Source: Megascapheus bottae
Lineage: Eukaryota; Chordata; Mammalia; Rodentia; Geomyidae
NCBI GenBank assembly: GCA_024803745.1
Contig: JANJXV010000187.1
Span: 1,676,501 to 1,740,500 of the forward strand
Length of the DNA: 64,000 nucleotides
Direction of reading: 5' to 3'
A model generated the notes under the pieces. The model had not been told where the DNA came from. It was given only the letters and a program-made list of their open reading frames with translations, and searched no databases. Below, piece by piece: positions 45,955-56,480 of the stretch. Positions within the stretch are counted from its first letter, which is position 1. Each line of letters opens with the position of its first letter. The translations under genes and the position numbers were made by a program.

Positions 45955-46480
45955 GGGCTTGGATTTTTTCAGCCACTGGGCCTCCAGGGAAGTGAAGGAG
46001 TCTGGAGGTTGAATTCAATCGACTGGCCATTGATTTGATTGGTGGGTCAATGGTGATTGTAATGAAACCTTCATAAACAGGGACCTCACTGATTGGAAGA
46101 CATATCAATGGGTGGCAAGTTGGCCTGCCCCACGAGGACAGGCACTCCCACACTTGGGGCACTCCCCAACCTTTGTACCCTACTCTCCTCTGGTTGTGTG
46201 TGTCCTATATAGTAAGGACATGACATTAAATTAACCACAGGACTTGGCTAAGTTCTGCCAAGTCCTTCTAACAGACCACTACACGTGAAGAGAGTGCAGG
46301 AATCCCCCCAAAAAGTCCTTCTAACAGACTACCACATAGGAAGAGAGTGCAGGAATCCCCCCAAAGGATCATCAACTAGACACAAGTGCCAGGGTGCTAG
46401 GGGATCCTATTACTGAGTAGAATCTGAGGTCAGGGAAGAACTGGGGTGGGGCAAGGTTCCTTATTAACTTATAGACCAGC
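45955..46480 (+). repeat. ERVL-like LTR with internal 53-bp tandem duplication
   Basis: GACTGGCCATTGATTTGATT, GTCAATGGTGATTGTAATGA, AACCTTCATAAACAGGGACC, GCACTCCCCAACCTTTGTAC and CTATATAGTAAGGACATGAC follow the layout of mammalian ERVL-type LTRs (the 'ccaatgatttaatcaatcatgc... gaagcctccataaa' pattern). A 53-bp unit starting AGTCCTTCTAACAGAC is duplicated at 46261-46313 and 46314-46366. No internal retroviral genes are adjacent, so it would be a solo LTR. The exact family and ends are uncertain. Confidence 0.5.
46261..46366. repeat. 53-bp tandem duplication
   Basis: Two head-to-tail units, both containing AGTCCTTCTAACAGAC and GAAGAGAGTGCAGGAATCCC; they differ mainly in CACTACACGT against TACCACATAG. 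Confidence 0.93.
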
Positions 46481-46574
46481 TGCTAACTTCAAGTACTTAA
46501 CATCAGCACTGAAAGGCTGGAAGGATACAGGTGAAGGTTGTAGAGACAAAAAAAAGAGCATCTGACTTGTGTGT

Positions 46575-46813
46575 AAAATTACCAGCACAGGCCGGGAGTT
46601 TGGCCTAGTGGTTAAAGTGCTTGCCTAGCATGCATGAAGACCCGGGTTCGATTCCTTGGTACCACATACATAGAAAAAAGCCGGAAGTGGTGCTGAGGCT
46701 CAAGTGGTAGAGCTCCAGCCTTGAGAAAGTCCAAGGACAGTGCTCAGGCCCTGAGCTCAAGCCCATGACTGGCAAAAAAAACCAAAAACAAACAAAAAAA
46801 AATTACCAGCACA
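46575..46813 (+). mobile_element. IDL-Geo SINE with perfect 15-bp target duplication
   Basis: AAAATTACCAGCACA lies at 46575-46589 and 46799-46813. The body starts GGCCGGGAGTTTGGCCTAGT and carries the 'GGTTAAAG' head, perfect B box GGTTCGATTCC, right arm GTGCTGAGGCTCAAGTGGTA, and a tail of A-runs with CC/C interruptions. It is one of the youngest-looking insertions in the window. Confidence 0.95.
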
Positions 46814-47408
46814 ATCCTTCAGAGACCAAACTTGAGTGGTTTCCATGTAAATATTTGGATTCATATTCAGAGTGGGATGTATGCCAACAGGGGAAAAAAA
46901 CTTCAGTTATTTCTATTAATCTTTATGTTAATAACGGTGTTGTTATTTTTAGTTTTAAATTGTCCCTTCACACATATAAATAGATATCACACACATACAA
47001 GGCTTGTGTCACGTTGTACCTAAGTGAAAACACAAGCAAATAGAAAATCAAAACACATTTTTTTAAGGAGTAACTTTTATCTGAACCAAGAATATATCGG
47101 CCTGGATCCAGGACTTATGTTCTTTTTACTAAAACAGTGTGTGTTTCCAAACATTGACTATTAGTGTCCCAGCCCATTCGTAATGAATTGTTTCTATATG
47201 CAATTCCCTATGAAAAGTAAGTATGGCTACCTGGGAAGTGCTGGATTTTAGGGCTCATTAGGAGATGAGCAAGAGAAACTACAGGCACTTTTTTGTATCT
47301 TGAAAGCAGGGAGCTTTAAAAAAAAATCAGAGGTTATAAGCTAGGGATTTAGTTTGCCTACCACATGAAAGCCTTCCTCAATGCAGGATGTTTACCTAAC
47401 ATATGTGA
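46814..47408. other. Non-coding stretch, nothing assigned
   Basis: No repeat or gene recognised; two overlapping frames at 46765-47023 are unremarkable and partly SINE-derived. Confidence 0.35.
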
Positions 47409-47478
47409 GACCTGAGATCCTCTCATCTCAGCCTTCTGAGTAGCTAGGGTTACAGGTATGAGCCACCGGCACCCAGCA
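47409..47478 (-). repeat. B1-headed SINE, head fragment
   Basis: CTCAGCCTTCTGAGTAGCTA, GGGTTACAGGTATGAGCCAC, CGGCACCCAG read in reverse as the family head only. Confidence 0.75.
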
Positions 47479-47502
47479 TCAAATGTTTTTGTTTTTTGTT
47501 TT

Positions 47503-47673
47503 GCCAGACCTAGGGCTTGAATTCAGGGCCTGAGCATTGTCCTTGGGCATTCCTCAAGGCTAGAGCTCTACCACTTGAGCACAGCACAGCTGTTTTCCAT
47601 ATATGTGATACTGAGGAATCGAACCTGGGTCTTCATGAATGCTAGGCAAGCACTCTACCATGCTACTAGCCCC
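47503..47673 (-). mobile_element. IDL-Geo SINE
   Basis: GCCAGACCTAGGGCTTGAAT, CTCAAGGCTAGAGCTCTACC, GATACTGAGGAATCGAACCT (reverse B box GGTTCGATTCC) and ATGCTAGGCAAGCACTCTAC. The flanks TCAAATGTTTTT and TCAAATGGTTTTT may be the target duplication. It lies just beyond the B1 head fragment. Confidence 0.82.
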
Positions 47674-48089
47674 TCAAATGGTTTTTAATAGGAGAACACC
47701 TATGAATAAATAACTTGAAATGTGCATCCCTTGGTAATCACTATTTTCAACCACAAGAAGACAAGTAATGCCTCTGGCTGTATGTAAAGGACACATATAG
47801 TTTGAAATAAAGGGCACAGAGTATGATGTTGGGAAGAAATATGATTATCATCAGTCAAATCCAGAATATGGGGCATCTGTAAGACCAATAAGCATGTAGA
47901 GAAAAGGATATTCGCTATTGTAACTGATGGTCCTAAACCATTACTATAGTTACAATGTAAGGAATTTGAATCTTGCTCTGAAAAAAAAGCCATAACTATA
48001 TTTCTAAGGCAAATATAGAATGTTGAACACTCACTAAGCAACAGATGAGACATAAGAAATTATTGTCAAATGTCGATGTGGCCTTTAAA

Positions 48090-48326
48090 TGTCTTTATCT
48101 GTTATTGATGCATACTAATGTACTTGTGAGTAAAATGCTAGAATATCTTATTTGCTTTAAATTATTATAGAAATAAAAGCTTGGGAGAAGATCTGGACCC
48201 AGACCTGTAAATGTTAATGACTGTGGAAGCCACGGGATTAGTGCCTGGAAGTTTATTATATAATTGTCCTACTTTTTGTACACGTTGGAAATTTTCCTAT
48301 GAAATACTTTAAAAATTAAAAAGCAG
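48090..48326 (+). repeat. Possible old L1/ancient 3' end
   Basis: GGAAGTTTATTATATAATTG, TCCTACTTTTTGTACACGTT, GGAAATTTTCCTATGAAATA and an A-rich end resemble old L1 3' tails ('ttcattatactattct... tttgaaattttccataataaa'). Moderate resemblance only. Confidence 0.4.
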
Positions 48327-48520
48327 GGCCGGGAGTTTGGCCTAGTGGTTAAAGTGCTTGCCTAGCATGCATGAAGACCCGGGTTCGATTCCTCAGTACC
48401 ACATACATAGAAAAAAGCCGGAAATGGTGCTGAGGCTCAAGTGGTAGAGCTCTAGCCTTGAGAAAATCCAAGGTCAGTGCTCAGGCCCTGAGCTCAAACC
48501 CAGGGCTGGCAAAAAAAAAA
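48327..48520 (+). mobile_element. IDL-Geo SINE ('GGTTAAAG' subfamily)
   Basis: GGGCCGGGAGTTTGGCCTAG, GGTTAAAGTGCTTGCCTAGC, B box GGTTCGATTCC, and right arm with GAGGCTCAAGTGGTAGAGCT, ending in an 11-A tail that joins directly to the B1-headed SINE at 48521. Nearly identical to the 46590 copy. Confidence 0.92.
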
Positions 48521-48756
48521 AGCCAGGTACCAGTGGTTCATATCTGTCATCCTAGCTACTCAGGAAGATAAAATCTGAGGATCACAGTTCAAAGCCAGCC
48601 CAGACAGAAATGGCCCAGACAGAAACGTCCTCAAGACTCTCATCTTCAATTAATTACAGAAAAAGCCACAAGTGGTGCTGTAGCTCAAGTGGTAGAGTGC
48701 CAGCCTTGAATGAAAGGAGCTAAGGGACAACACCTAGGTCCAGGACTAGCAAAGTA
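48521..48756 (+). repeat. B1-headed SINE
   Basis: AGCCAGGTACCAGTGGTTCA, CTACTCAGGAAGATAAAATC, an internal short duplication (CCCAGACAGAAATGG/CCCAGACAGAAACG), GTGGTGCTGTAGCTCAAGTG and CTAGGTCCAGGACTAGC. Confidence 0.85.
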
Positions 48757-49433
48757 GCTATTCAGAGGCAGAATGAATGAACTCCCACTGAGCTGTGTCC
48801 TGTGTTGGGTCTGATGCTAGGATGAGACATACAAAGATACACAATGCATTCATGTCCACTCGATCGTATTACATGTGTTTCAGTTCATAAGTCTGAGAGG
48901 CCTCTTAGGAGATTCCCATGTTGGGGACCATCCGTGACAGAACCTGCAGGGAGGACTTCTGCAAATTGTTCATTCTGTCATCTCGTTTAACCACTGTCCT
49001 GCCCATCATCCAAGAATCTGAGCCGTTTCTCCTACCATCCTGGGACACCTAGTCTGAAATCCCAAAGGAAGACAAGGCCCTGGAGCTCAACCATGGGCCC
49101 CAATCCAGCACCCCACTCCCCACCCCCAGGCCAGGCATCACCACTTCCCAGCCCATCGCCTACAGGAGGAGCAGTTCCTTCAAAGGACATCTGGAGGTCA
49201 TGTGGCTGCAGTGCCCACTGCGGCTATTGAATTCTGAAGTGGAATGAAAAAGCCATCAACATTGCTTCTCGGTTCATCAGACTGGAAAGCGACGCCCTGC
49301 CATTAGAGACTAAAGTCAAAGACTCACGAGGCGCTGAGTTACGCAGTGTGCACGACCATACATACTTGGCAATCTCTCATTTAGGGCTCACTGAAACAGC
49401 ATTAACTTTCATTTTTCAGGTTATAAGGGGGGT
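48757..49433. other. Non-coding stretch, nothing assigned
   Basis: No recognised repeat or exon. Confidence 0.35.
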
Positions 49434-49524
49434 AGGGAGAGAGAGGGAGAGGGAGAGAGAGAGAGAAAGACAGACAGAGACAGAGACAGACAGAGAGAGA
49501 GAGAGAGACAGAGAGACAGAGGAG
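49434..49524. repeat. GA/GACA-rich microsatellite
   Basis: GAGAGGGAGAGGGAGAGAGA passes into GACAGACAGAGACAGAGACA. Low-complexity Arg/Glu frame is an artefact. Confidence 0.9.
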
Positions 49525-50126
49525 ATGTAACTTACCCAAGATCAAACACCATTTAGGATTTTTTTATTCATTAATTGAGTTTAAAACAATGTAGCAGTTA
49601 CACAAAGCACACACCTGCCGGCTAGTTGAAACTGCTGACTACTAGTGTGAGGCCTTTCTTCTATGCCATGCTAGTGCACCAGTTGCCTCAGATTAAAGCC
49701 TTTCTCTCAGATCACTACAATTGCACGTTCTAGAGCCTTGGGCTCTAGAACAAGGAACCCAGGCATCTCGGTTCTGTCTTTCATACGGTGTGGAGTAGCC
49801 AACTTAATGGTGGAAACGTACATTCCTTGGGTAAGTACTGTATGCATCAATGCACACACTCATGTCATGTATGTAAGTGTAGACAGAGATGGATGAATAG
49901 ATCATGACAGGTGCATGGATGGTGTATGCGTTGTGTATGTTTGTACCTAGCTATTTGTAAATACATGTAACAAGTTGAGAAAAGCATCACCAAGCCAATA
50001 CAGCTTTTTTTCTACCTTAGGAAGGGGAAAAAAAAGTCAAACACTACCAGAAGTTAGAAGACATATACTAATGTTTCTTTTAAATAAGCTTCCAAAAATA
50101 CAAACAAAACAGATGGCATAATTTAA

Positions 50127-50130
<4 letters not shown>
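49525..50130. other. Non-coding stretch, nothing assigned
   Basis: No recognised repeat or exon. Confidence 0.35.

Positions 50131-50131
<1 letters not shown>

Positions 50132-50160
<29 letters not shown>
50132..50160. repeat. (TA)n microsatellite
   Basis: About 14 AT units. Confidence 0.93.
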
Positions 50161-50162
<2 letters not shown>

Positions 50163-50184
50163 TGTGTAACATCCGTGTACCAAT

Positions 50185-50335
50185 AGCAGTTAATAATCAT
50201 TAAGCACAAATTCTGTACCCAGGGATTCTTCTCCATGTTTAATTAAGTTTAATTCTCTGCTCGCTACACCCCTGCAGGCACATTCTCCTAACACCACCTT
50301 TGAACAGCAGACAGGAAAGGGGCATAGTTTTTAGG
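50185..50335 (-). repeat. MIR relic
   Basis: CATTAAGCACAAATTCTGTA, CTACACCCCTGCAGGCACAT and TTTGAACAGCAGACAGG are consistent with a reversed MIR. Diverged. Confidence 0.45.
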
Positions 50336-51060
50336 CAGCTGCCCTCATCTCACAAAGCACAAATAAATGTCCCACCACCTCTGACCCCCACTCCTCTTCC
50401 CCAAACAAGCACTGAGGCCATTTTCTTTTCTGTTTTCTAACAGCATTCTGTGCATAACCAAGCGTGGTTTTAAATGAGAAAAAAATTATATAGAAAGGTA
50501 TACAGCATAATAAACCCAACACCTACATATCCACCCTCTGCAATTAAAAGTTAATGTTTATTTACATCCGTTAGGGTGTATTTAACATCTAGAATAACAC
50601 TCAGTAACACTGGAATTTTCCTCGTTGCCTCTCCCAAGTTCACTCAGGCTTTATAGACAGCTTGCTCTTTATCAGCTGAGCAATCTTCTTATTCATGTGT
50701 TTGCTGGAGAGATTACTAAAGCCATGTGTAAATACCATAAACAACATGCAACAACATATAGAACTGTGGTATAGTTTCATCTATTCCCTGCAGCATTTGT
50801 TTATCCTTGACATTATTTTCAAAGACCCATTTGGGCTGGCACATACCCATTCATCCATTATCATAGCTCTATGACACAGAATCATGTTCATGTAAATTTT
50901 TGTCAATATAAACTCATTTATTGGTCAGAGTATGGATTAATATATACTAGTATGTAATGTATTGATATATAATGTACTAATATATAGCTAGCATGTTTAA
51001 TATATTTGTAATATACACTCTTATTATAGTATATTATATTATTAGAAAATATGTTTATAG
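50336..51060. other. AT-rich non-coding sequence
   Basis: 50930-51060 is rich in ATATA and TAATGTA words. The stretch 50460-50900 may be an old L1-type relic (ATATCCACCCTCTGCAATTA; CATTATTTTCAAAGACCC), not assignable by eye. Confidence 0.35.
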
Positions 51061-51075
51061 ATTATATTTATTTTT

Positions 51076-51245
51076 TTCCCCAATCTTGGGGCTTAAACTC
51101 AGGGCCTGAGCACTGTCCTTGGGCTTTACTCAAGGCTAGTTTTCTACCACTTCCAGCTTTCCTGTGTATGTGATATGGAAGAATAGAGCCCAGGTCTTTG
51201 TGCATTCTAGGCAAGTACTTTACCACTGAGTCAAACTCCCAGCCC
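51076..51245 (-). mobile_element. IDL-Geo SINE, diverged
   Basis: GGGGCTTAAACTCAGGGCCT, TACTCAAGGCTAGTTTTCTA, GAATAGAGCCCAGGTCTTTG and CATTCTAGGCAAGTACTTTA; the middle (CTTGAGCCACAGC equivalent) is deleted. It inserted into AT-rich sequence, and CTATATTTATAAAT flanks it. Confidence 0.78.
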
Positions 51246-52139
51246 CTATATTTATAAATGTATTATATTATATACTTACAACACATTATAAAAACATTTA
51301 GAATATGGTATAATTATATTATTAAATATAATATACAGTAGTATAGTATATATAGTATATAAATAGTATAGTGTATATTACTGGATTGTATATGCTGTAA
51401 TATATACACTAAATATATTATATATAAATGCATGTACTGTGTATAGATTATACTTCTGTAGACAGATTTATAGATTTATATCTGTAGATTAGTAAATACA
51501 TTAATTGATTAACATATTAATACATAAATCTAGACCCTAATAGATTAATTTGGTTGATTACTACATTTTAAAATTGAAGTTCATATAACATAAAATATAC
51601 CATTACATCAACTTTGTAGGATATGTTTTTCAAAAGAACTAATTTCAAAGTAAATTGAGGATTCCCTAACTTAAATATGCCAAAACCAGTAAGGGAGACA
51701 GCACTCTCCAGACATGCCTGTCCTTTCAAGTTATATTTCCCAAACCACCTAAACTCAAACGGCTCACAGCCACCTCCATTCAGTTTAGGCTTCATTCTGC
51801 TGGAGTTGCTAACTGCCCATCTACATTAGCAAACTCAAAGTGGATCCAGCAATCTAGATTGGCTTCTCTGGACAAAGAGCAATCTATCTTCATTTGTCCT
51901 TGAACAAAATGCCATACGGTGAAAAGTAACAAACATCTCTCTCTTACATTCAGAGGAGCTGAAAGTCTGGCACCCAGGTTATCCAGCTTGGCTGCCCTCT
52001 GGTGAGAGCTCTTTCTGTATGGAGTCCTTGGTGCTTTCTCGTTATCTCTTTCTTCACAGGTAGAGGAAAGGGGAAGTCTAATCTCCCTTTCTCTTTTTAC
52101 AGGTCACTGATCTGTCAGGAGGGTCCCCACCCTTGTAAT
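51246..52139. other. AT-rich block then unassigned sequence
   Basis: 51246-51560 consists of TATA/AATATA words. 51560-52139 has no recognisable repeat; a 75-codon minus frame (51568-51795) lacks features. Confidence 0.35.
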
Positions 52140-52520
52140 TTCATTATCCTGTCATGACTCCAGCAAAGTCTGATCTCTCAACACCACCACACAGTGGGTT
52201 AGTGTTTCGATATATTAATAGGTGGTGCAGGGGAGGGAAAGCATTGGGTCTCCCCGAGGCCGAGCCGAGCCTGGGTGTAAATACACGGCCCATTTGTGCA
52301 GTGGGTGCAAAATACGGCGATGAGCTAAATGTCCCCACCCAGTGTCCAGATTCTGGCCCTGGTCTCAGGTGCGGGTACAGAGCAGTCAAGCCATGGCTGC
52401 CTGCCTCCTGCTCCAGAAGTGAGGCAAACATTTGCTGCTGGGATGGAAAGGCCTGCTTCTCTGTTTTGTCTGTGAAAACTGCCTCTCATAAATAAGAGAT
52501 CAAACCAGGAACGCATATCA
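52140..52520. other. GC-richer unique block, open on both strands
   Basis: Local CpGs (CCCCGAGGCCGAGCCGAGCC; ACGGCCC; ACGGCGATGAG) are unusual for this window. A 113-codon plus-strand frame (52154-52495) and a 95-codon minus-strand frame (52144-52431) overlap fully. Neither resembles a known protein. It may be a conserved regulatory element or a diverged exon; nothing here decides between them. Confidence 0.3.
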
Positions 52521-52844
52521 AAGCAGATGCAGCCAGAGCCGGGCTAGCCAGGAAGGAAGACAGAGAATTATAAAATGAGTCTACAGCCCTTGAGCTGAGC
52601 ATGACAAGGAAGGAAGAAGCAAAATCACCCCAGAACCTGAGGAATGTGCTACCCAGAGACTGTTCCACTACTAACAGGAATGGATCACCCAACTAATTCA
52701 TCTGTCTAACCACCCAACGTGGAAAACTGCACCTCTTAGGACACAGAGACCCTGGGAATGGATCAGTTGTATAACCAAACCACCTGGCTACCTTCCCACT
52801 CAGCCATGTCAGCAATTTAAGTGTTCAGATCAGTAGAGACCGGA
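52521..52844. other. Non-coding stretch, nothing assigned
   Basis: No recognised repeat or exon. Confidence 0.35.
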
Positions 52845-52945
52845 GTTGGAATCCCATTTCCATCATTTACACATTAAAATCACTTCTGGGTTAGGAACTT
52901 GAGCCCCACCAATCTACTTTCCAGACCTGTAAAACTGGGATAACG
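52845..52945 (+). repeat. MIR SINE, cut by a SINE
   Basis: GGAGTTGGAATCCCATTTCC, CTTCTGGGTTAGGAACTTGA and CAGACCTGTAAAACTGGGAT match MIR 5' and core segments. The rest is interrupted by the SINE at 52947. Confidence 0.6.
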
Positions 52946-52946
52946 G

Positions 52947-53166
52947 ATTGGGTGCTGATGGGCTCGTGCCAGTCCTCCTAGCTACTCAGGAGGCTGAGAT
53001 CTGAGGATCACAGTTCAAAGCCAGCCCAGAAAGGAATATCCCTGAGATTCACCAATTAACTACTGCCCCCTCTAAAAGACCAAAAGGAGCGCTGTGGCTC
53101 AGTTGACATTGATGCTAGCCTTGAGCAAAAAAAGCTCAGGGACAGCACCCAGGCCCTGAGCTCGAG
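52947..53166 (+). repeat. B1-headed SINE
   Basis: CTCCTAGCTACTCAGGAGGC, TGAGATCTGAGGATCACAGT, GAGCGCTGTGGCTCAGTTGA and GGGACAGCACCCAGGCCCTG. The right arm is clearly the Geo-like unit. Confidence 0.85.
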
Positions 53167-53594
53167 TGGTGGCATGCACTCACAGGCATACCGGTTTCCT
53201 CTGAGTCACGAGACACCTGAGTAGTGAGGTTGACCACACTTGAGGGCCCATGGCTTCAGAGATACCTGCCAACATTTCCTATCCCAGGCCTCACAGAGCT
53301 GCAGTGAGGAGGAAAAGCTACATGCTGGGAAATGACCCCCTGGCCTACAGGATATGGTGGGCTCCCTTGGCTTTGCCCTAAGACAGAAAAGGCTCACAAG
53401 GCCTTCTTCACCCAAAGCCCTCAGGTCCCATCTGGATCTTAGGAGAACTGATAGAAATCCTGAGCATTCATTCCTGTGGAAGAGCTCTTTCTCTCCTGCA
53501 TCTAAGCGCAAGACAGCTCTAAGCTGACCTTGGAGTCCCTGGAGTCTAGGACAGCTTCAAAACAGTACATAGAAGAAAGCATGCCCGTTAGGGA

Positions 53595-53708
53595 CCCGCC
53601 ATTCTGGGTTGGAAAACTGGCTCCATCAGTTGGCCACTTGTTCATGTTACTGAACCCCCAGATTCTCATCAGTAATGAAAATGATGATCCATTGTTTTAA
53701 AGCAGACT
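53595..53708 (+). repeat. MIR relic
   Basis: CTGGGTTGGAAAACTGGCTC, CAGTTGGCCACTTGTTCATG, GATTCTCATCAGTAATGAAA and ATGATGATCCATTG fit MIR 5'-to-core order. Confidence 0.5.
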
Positions 53709-53908
53709 GTCCGAAACATCTAAGTGAGAAATGGGAAAAGTGAATTTCCTGCACTCAACTGGGGAGAATGCTATGCATGATGAACCTACCAACAGTCGTT
53801 GTGATAAAACTGTGGATGAACATTTGCTACCTGTGTTGACTGCTGTTGGCGTCCCCTCCACCCCTGACTATCAACCCATTTTATCTTCTAAAGAACCCTG
53901 AGAGAAAC

Positions 53909-54116
53909 CGATAGCTCTCATCCCAGCCACTCAGGAGGCTGGGGTCTGAGGATCATGGTTCAAAGCCAGCCCAGGTAGGAAAGTCTGTGAGACTCTTATC
54001 TCCAATTAGCCATAATAAGAAAAAAAAAGCCAGAAGAGGAGATGTGGCTCAAGTGCTAGCCTTGAGTAAAAAAGCTCAAGGACAGCACCCAAACCGTGAG
54101 TTCAAGCCCAGGACAC
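53909..54116 (+). repeat. B1-headed SINE
   Basis: TCATCCCAGCCACTCAGGAG, GCTGGGGTCTGAGGATCATG, GTGAGACTCTTATCTCCAAT, GAGGAGATGTGGCTCAAGTG and GTGAGTTCAAGCCCAGGAC; the tail is replaced by CA then GA repeats. Confidence 0.83.
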
Positions 54117-54314
54117 ACACACACACACACAGAGGAGGGGGGGAGAGGGAGGAGAAGGGGGAGAGAGGGGGAGGGAGGGGGAGGGAGGGAGAGGGAGGGA
54201 GAGGGAGAGAGAGGGAGGGAGAGGGAGGGGGGAGGGGAGAGGGAGAGAGGGAGAGAGGGAGAGAGGGAGAGAGGGAGAGAGGAAGAGGGAGAGGGAGAGA
54301 GGGAGAGAGAGAAG
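54114..54314. repeat. (CA)n then 184-bp pure purine tract
   Basis: A short CA run ends at 54130 and is followed by 54131-54314 with no pyrimidine on + (GGGA/GA units). It begins where the SINE's A-tail should be. It accounts for the Gly/Arg/Glu and Leu/Ser/Pro frames here. Confidence 0.95.
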
Positions 54315-54328
54315 CACAGCAGAGGCAG

Positions 54329-54737
54329 TGTGATGGTTAGTCTTGAATGGCATCCTGATTGGCTTGGGGGAAACCTAGGAAGTTAGGAAAGGCCACCTTG
54401 GGGTGTGTCTGAGTCCTTTCCTGAGAGCAATAACTGAAGGGAAGACCCAATGAAGGGGTAGAAATCTCTCTGAAAGTGAGCAGAATCCTCCCAGGGCCTA
54501 ATCAGGGTAAGAGGAAAAAGGGAAAGGAAGCCACCTCAAGCAAACTTTCTCCTTCTCCCTCCCTTCTCTTCCTCATCCTCTCAATCCCTCCCCTCTCCTC
54601 TTTGGCCACCAGGACATAACTTGCTTTGATCTTTCCTGCACCATTCCTACCAGAATGACCTTAAGCACAGAGCAAATGCCTTTTCTCTTAGGTTGTTTTC
54701 TCTGTTGTTTGTCCCAGCAATGAGAACTTAATCAACA
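54329..54737 (+). repeat. LTR-like repeat (TG...CA)
   Basis: About 409 bp from TGTGATGGTTAGTCTTGAAT to AACTTAATCAACA. TGTGATGGTTA at the start, CATCCTGATTGGCT, GGGGTGTGTCTGAGTC in the first third, and GTCCCAGCAATGAGAACTTA at the end are hallmarks of a common mammalian ERVL/MaLR-type LTR. The middle is C/T-rich. It is a solo element without internal region. Confidence 0.55.
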
Positions 54738-54764
54738 GGGAACATGCTTGGGTATCTCTGCTTT

Positions 54765-54895
54765 GTAGGAAACTGAGGCACAGGGAAGCGGCAAGCCTGT
54801 AGTCAAGGGCAAGGGCAAGGTCACAAGATGATAGGAGCCCGCATCAGAATTCAAGAAAGCCATCTAGCCTGGAGCCATGCTTCTTAGTCCCTCTG
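54765..54895 (-). repeat. MIR SINE
   Basis: GGAAACTGAGGCACAGGGAA, GGGCAAGGTCACAAGATGAT and AGCCCGCATCAGAATTCAAG match a reversed MIR from core to 5' end. Confidence 0.7.
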
Positions 54896-55510
54896 TTGTT
54901 CTTCTTTCACCTGCTCTTCAGCCAGAGGTGGCCTTAGACGTGGCAAAGCCCCACATTAACTCGGGCACGCTGCCACTTTTCTCTTTGCATCACTTGGTTC
55001 AAATATTCTGCCCCTGGCAGAACATTTCCCTACCTCACAGGCATCTTGGCAACAATTATAAACTTCTTATTAAATTCTTATTAACTCATTAGAGAATTTA
55101 AAAAAAAAGCACTGCTCAAATTAACCACATCAACCATTAGTCTTCTCTCAGTTTGTGAATCCCATTTGCTCTCAGGATTAACAAGGAATGAGATCAGATG
55201 AGAAATGATAGTATTTATGGGCTGTTTGGGTTGCAATTTCTCCCAGTGTGAGGGTTTAAAATCATTGGTCCTGAGCTGATCAGATTAAATCATGTTAGGT
55301 ATGGCTCAAGCCTTCACATGGCTTCTTCTGAGCATTATTTGTTCTAAGTAAATATTATTTGATAATATGCAGATTCCCAATCCTACAAATAAATTTCCCC
55401 AAAGCAGTGTCTTCCATACTTACCGTGACTCTTGGGTTGCAAGAAACATAACTAGAACTGATTTGAACCAAAAGTAAGGAAGGGAAAGATTGATCGTGCT
55501 GTGTAAGAGC
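54896..55510. other. Non-coding stretch, nothing assigned
   Basis: No recognised repeat or exon. Confidence 0.35.
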
Positions 55511-55516
55511 AGGAAG

Positions 55517-55742
55517 ATGGCTGGGGGCTCAGATATGTAATCTGAGCTACAGAGAGGCTGAGACCTGAGGATCTTGGTTTGAAGCCAGCCCAAGCAGGAA
55601 AAGTCTATGAGACTCATCTCCAATTAACTATTCAAAAAGCCACAAGTGGAGCTGTGATTTAAGTGGTAGAATGCCAGCCCTGAGTGAAAAATCTCAGGGA
55701 TAGTGCCCAGGCCTTGAGTTCAAGCCCTTGTGCCAGCACAGA
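55517..55742 (+). repeat. B1-headed SINE
   Basis: GGCTGGGGGCTCAGATATGT, CAGAGAGGCTGAGACCTGAG, GAAGCCAGCCCAAGCAGGAA, GGAGCTGTGATTTAAGTGGT and GGCCTTGAGTTCAAGCCCTT. The tail runs into a GA/GAAA-rich tract. Confidence 0.83.
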
Positions 55743-55905
55743 AGAAAGACAGAAAGAGAGAGGAGAAAGGTGGAAGGGAAGGAAGAGAGGGAGAGGGAGG
55801 AAGGGAAGAGAAAACAAAGTGAGGCAAAGAGAGGGAGAAAGAAATCAAGAGAAAAATAGAGGAAGAGAGAGAAATAAAAGGAGACAGAGAGAAAGGCAAC
55901 AGACA
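55738..55905. repeat. GA/GAAA-rich tract at a SINE tail
   Basis: GAAAGACAGAAAGAGAGAGG and related words, mostly purine with scattered C/T. It starts where the SINE poly(A) would be. Confidence 0.88.
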
Positions 55906-56049
55906 AGAAAATGGCTTAGTAGTTTCTTTAAAAGCATACATTTGCCATGTAACCAGCTTTCCCATGCCCTTGTACTTTTAAGAGAAAGACTATGAAAGTC
56001 TATGTCCACAAAAAGATATATAGCCAAATGTACAAGACACTATTACTCA

Positions 56050-56480
56050 TCATTTTCAGTCAGAAATTGAAAGTTGGGGGGGGAGAAACCACCCAACAAC
56101 AGACAAATGGATCAATCATGAACTACTGGACTATTGATGTGAGGATCAACAGAAACATATCTTCAAATTATTATGCTGAATTAAACAAGCCAGACCAAAA
56201 CACAGAATACATATTGTAGAGTTCCCTGGACACAAAATACTAGAAAATAAAAATTACTTGTGACGGAAACAGATCGGTGGTTGCCTGGGGTTTAGAGGGC
56301 AATGAAGAGAAAGGCCTCAAAGGGGCTCCAGGACACGCTGGGATGCTGTGGATCTATTCACGGTATTGGTGGTGACTCAAGGAACATCCTCTAATGACAC
56401 ACGTGAAAACGTACACAAGCTATTACATCAACCGCATCTCCTTAAAGCTGAAGAACGAAAGAAAATAGTGGGTCACACCA
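56050..56480 (+). repeat. Old L1 3' end (L1M type)
   Basis: CAACAACAGACAAATGGATC, TTATGCTGAATTAAACAAGC CAGACC, GGAAACAGATCGGTGGTTGC and CTGGGGTTTAGAGGG reproduce, in order, the last ORF2/3' UTR blocks of older mammalian L1 families ('...atcaacagatgaatggat... atgctaagtgaaataagccag... gtggttgccaggggctg'). No open frame remains. Confidence 0.7.

Noticed and set aside
46261..46366. Repeat-spacer-like pair
   Set aside because: Just two head-to-tail copies without a spacer; a simple tandem duplication.
53987..54386. Frames of 83-117 codons
   Set aside because: Made of B1-headed SINE sequence plus the CA/GA tract.
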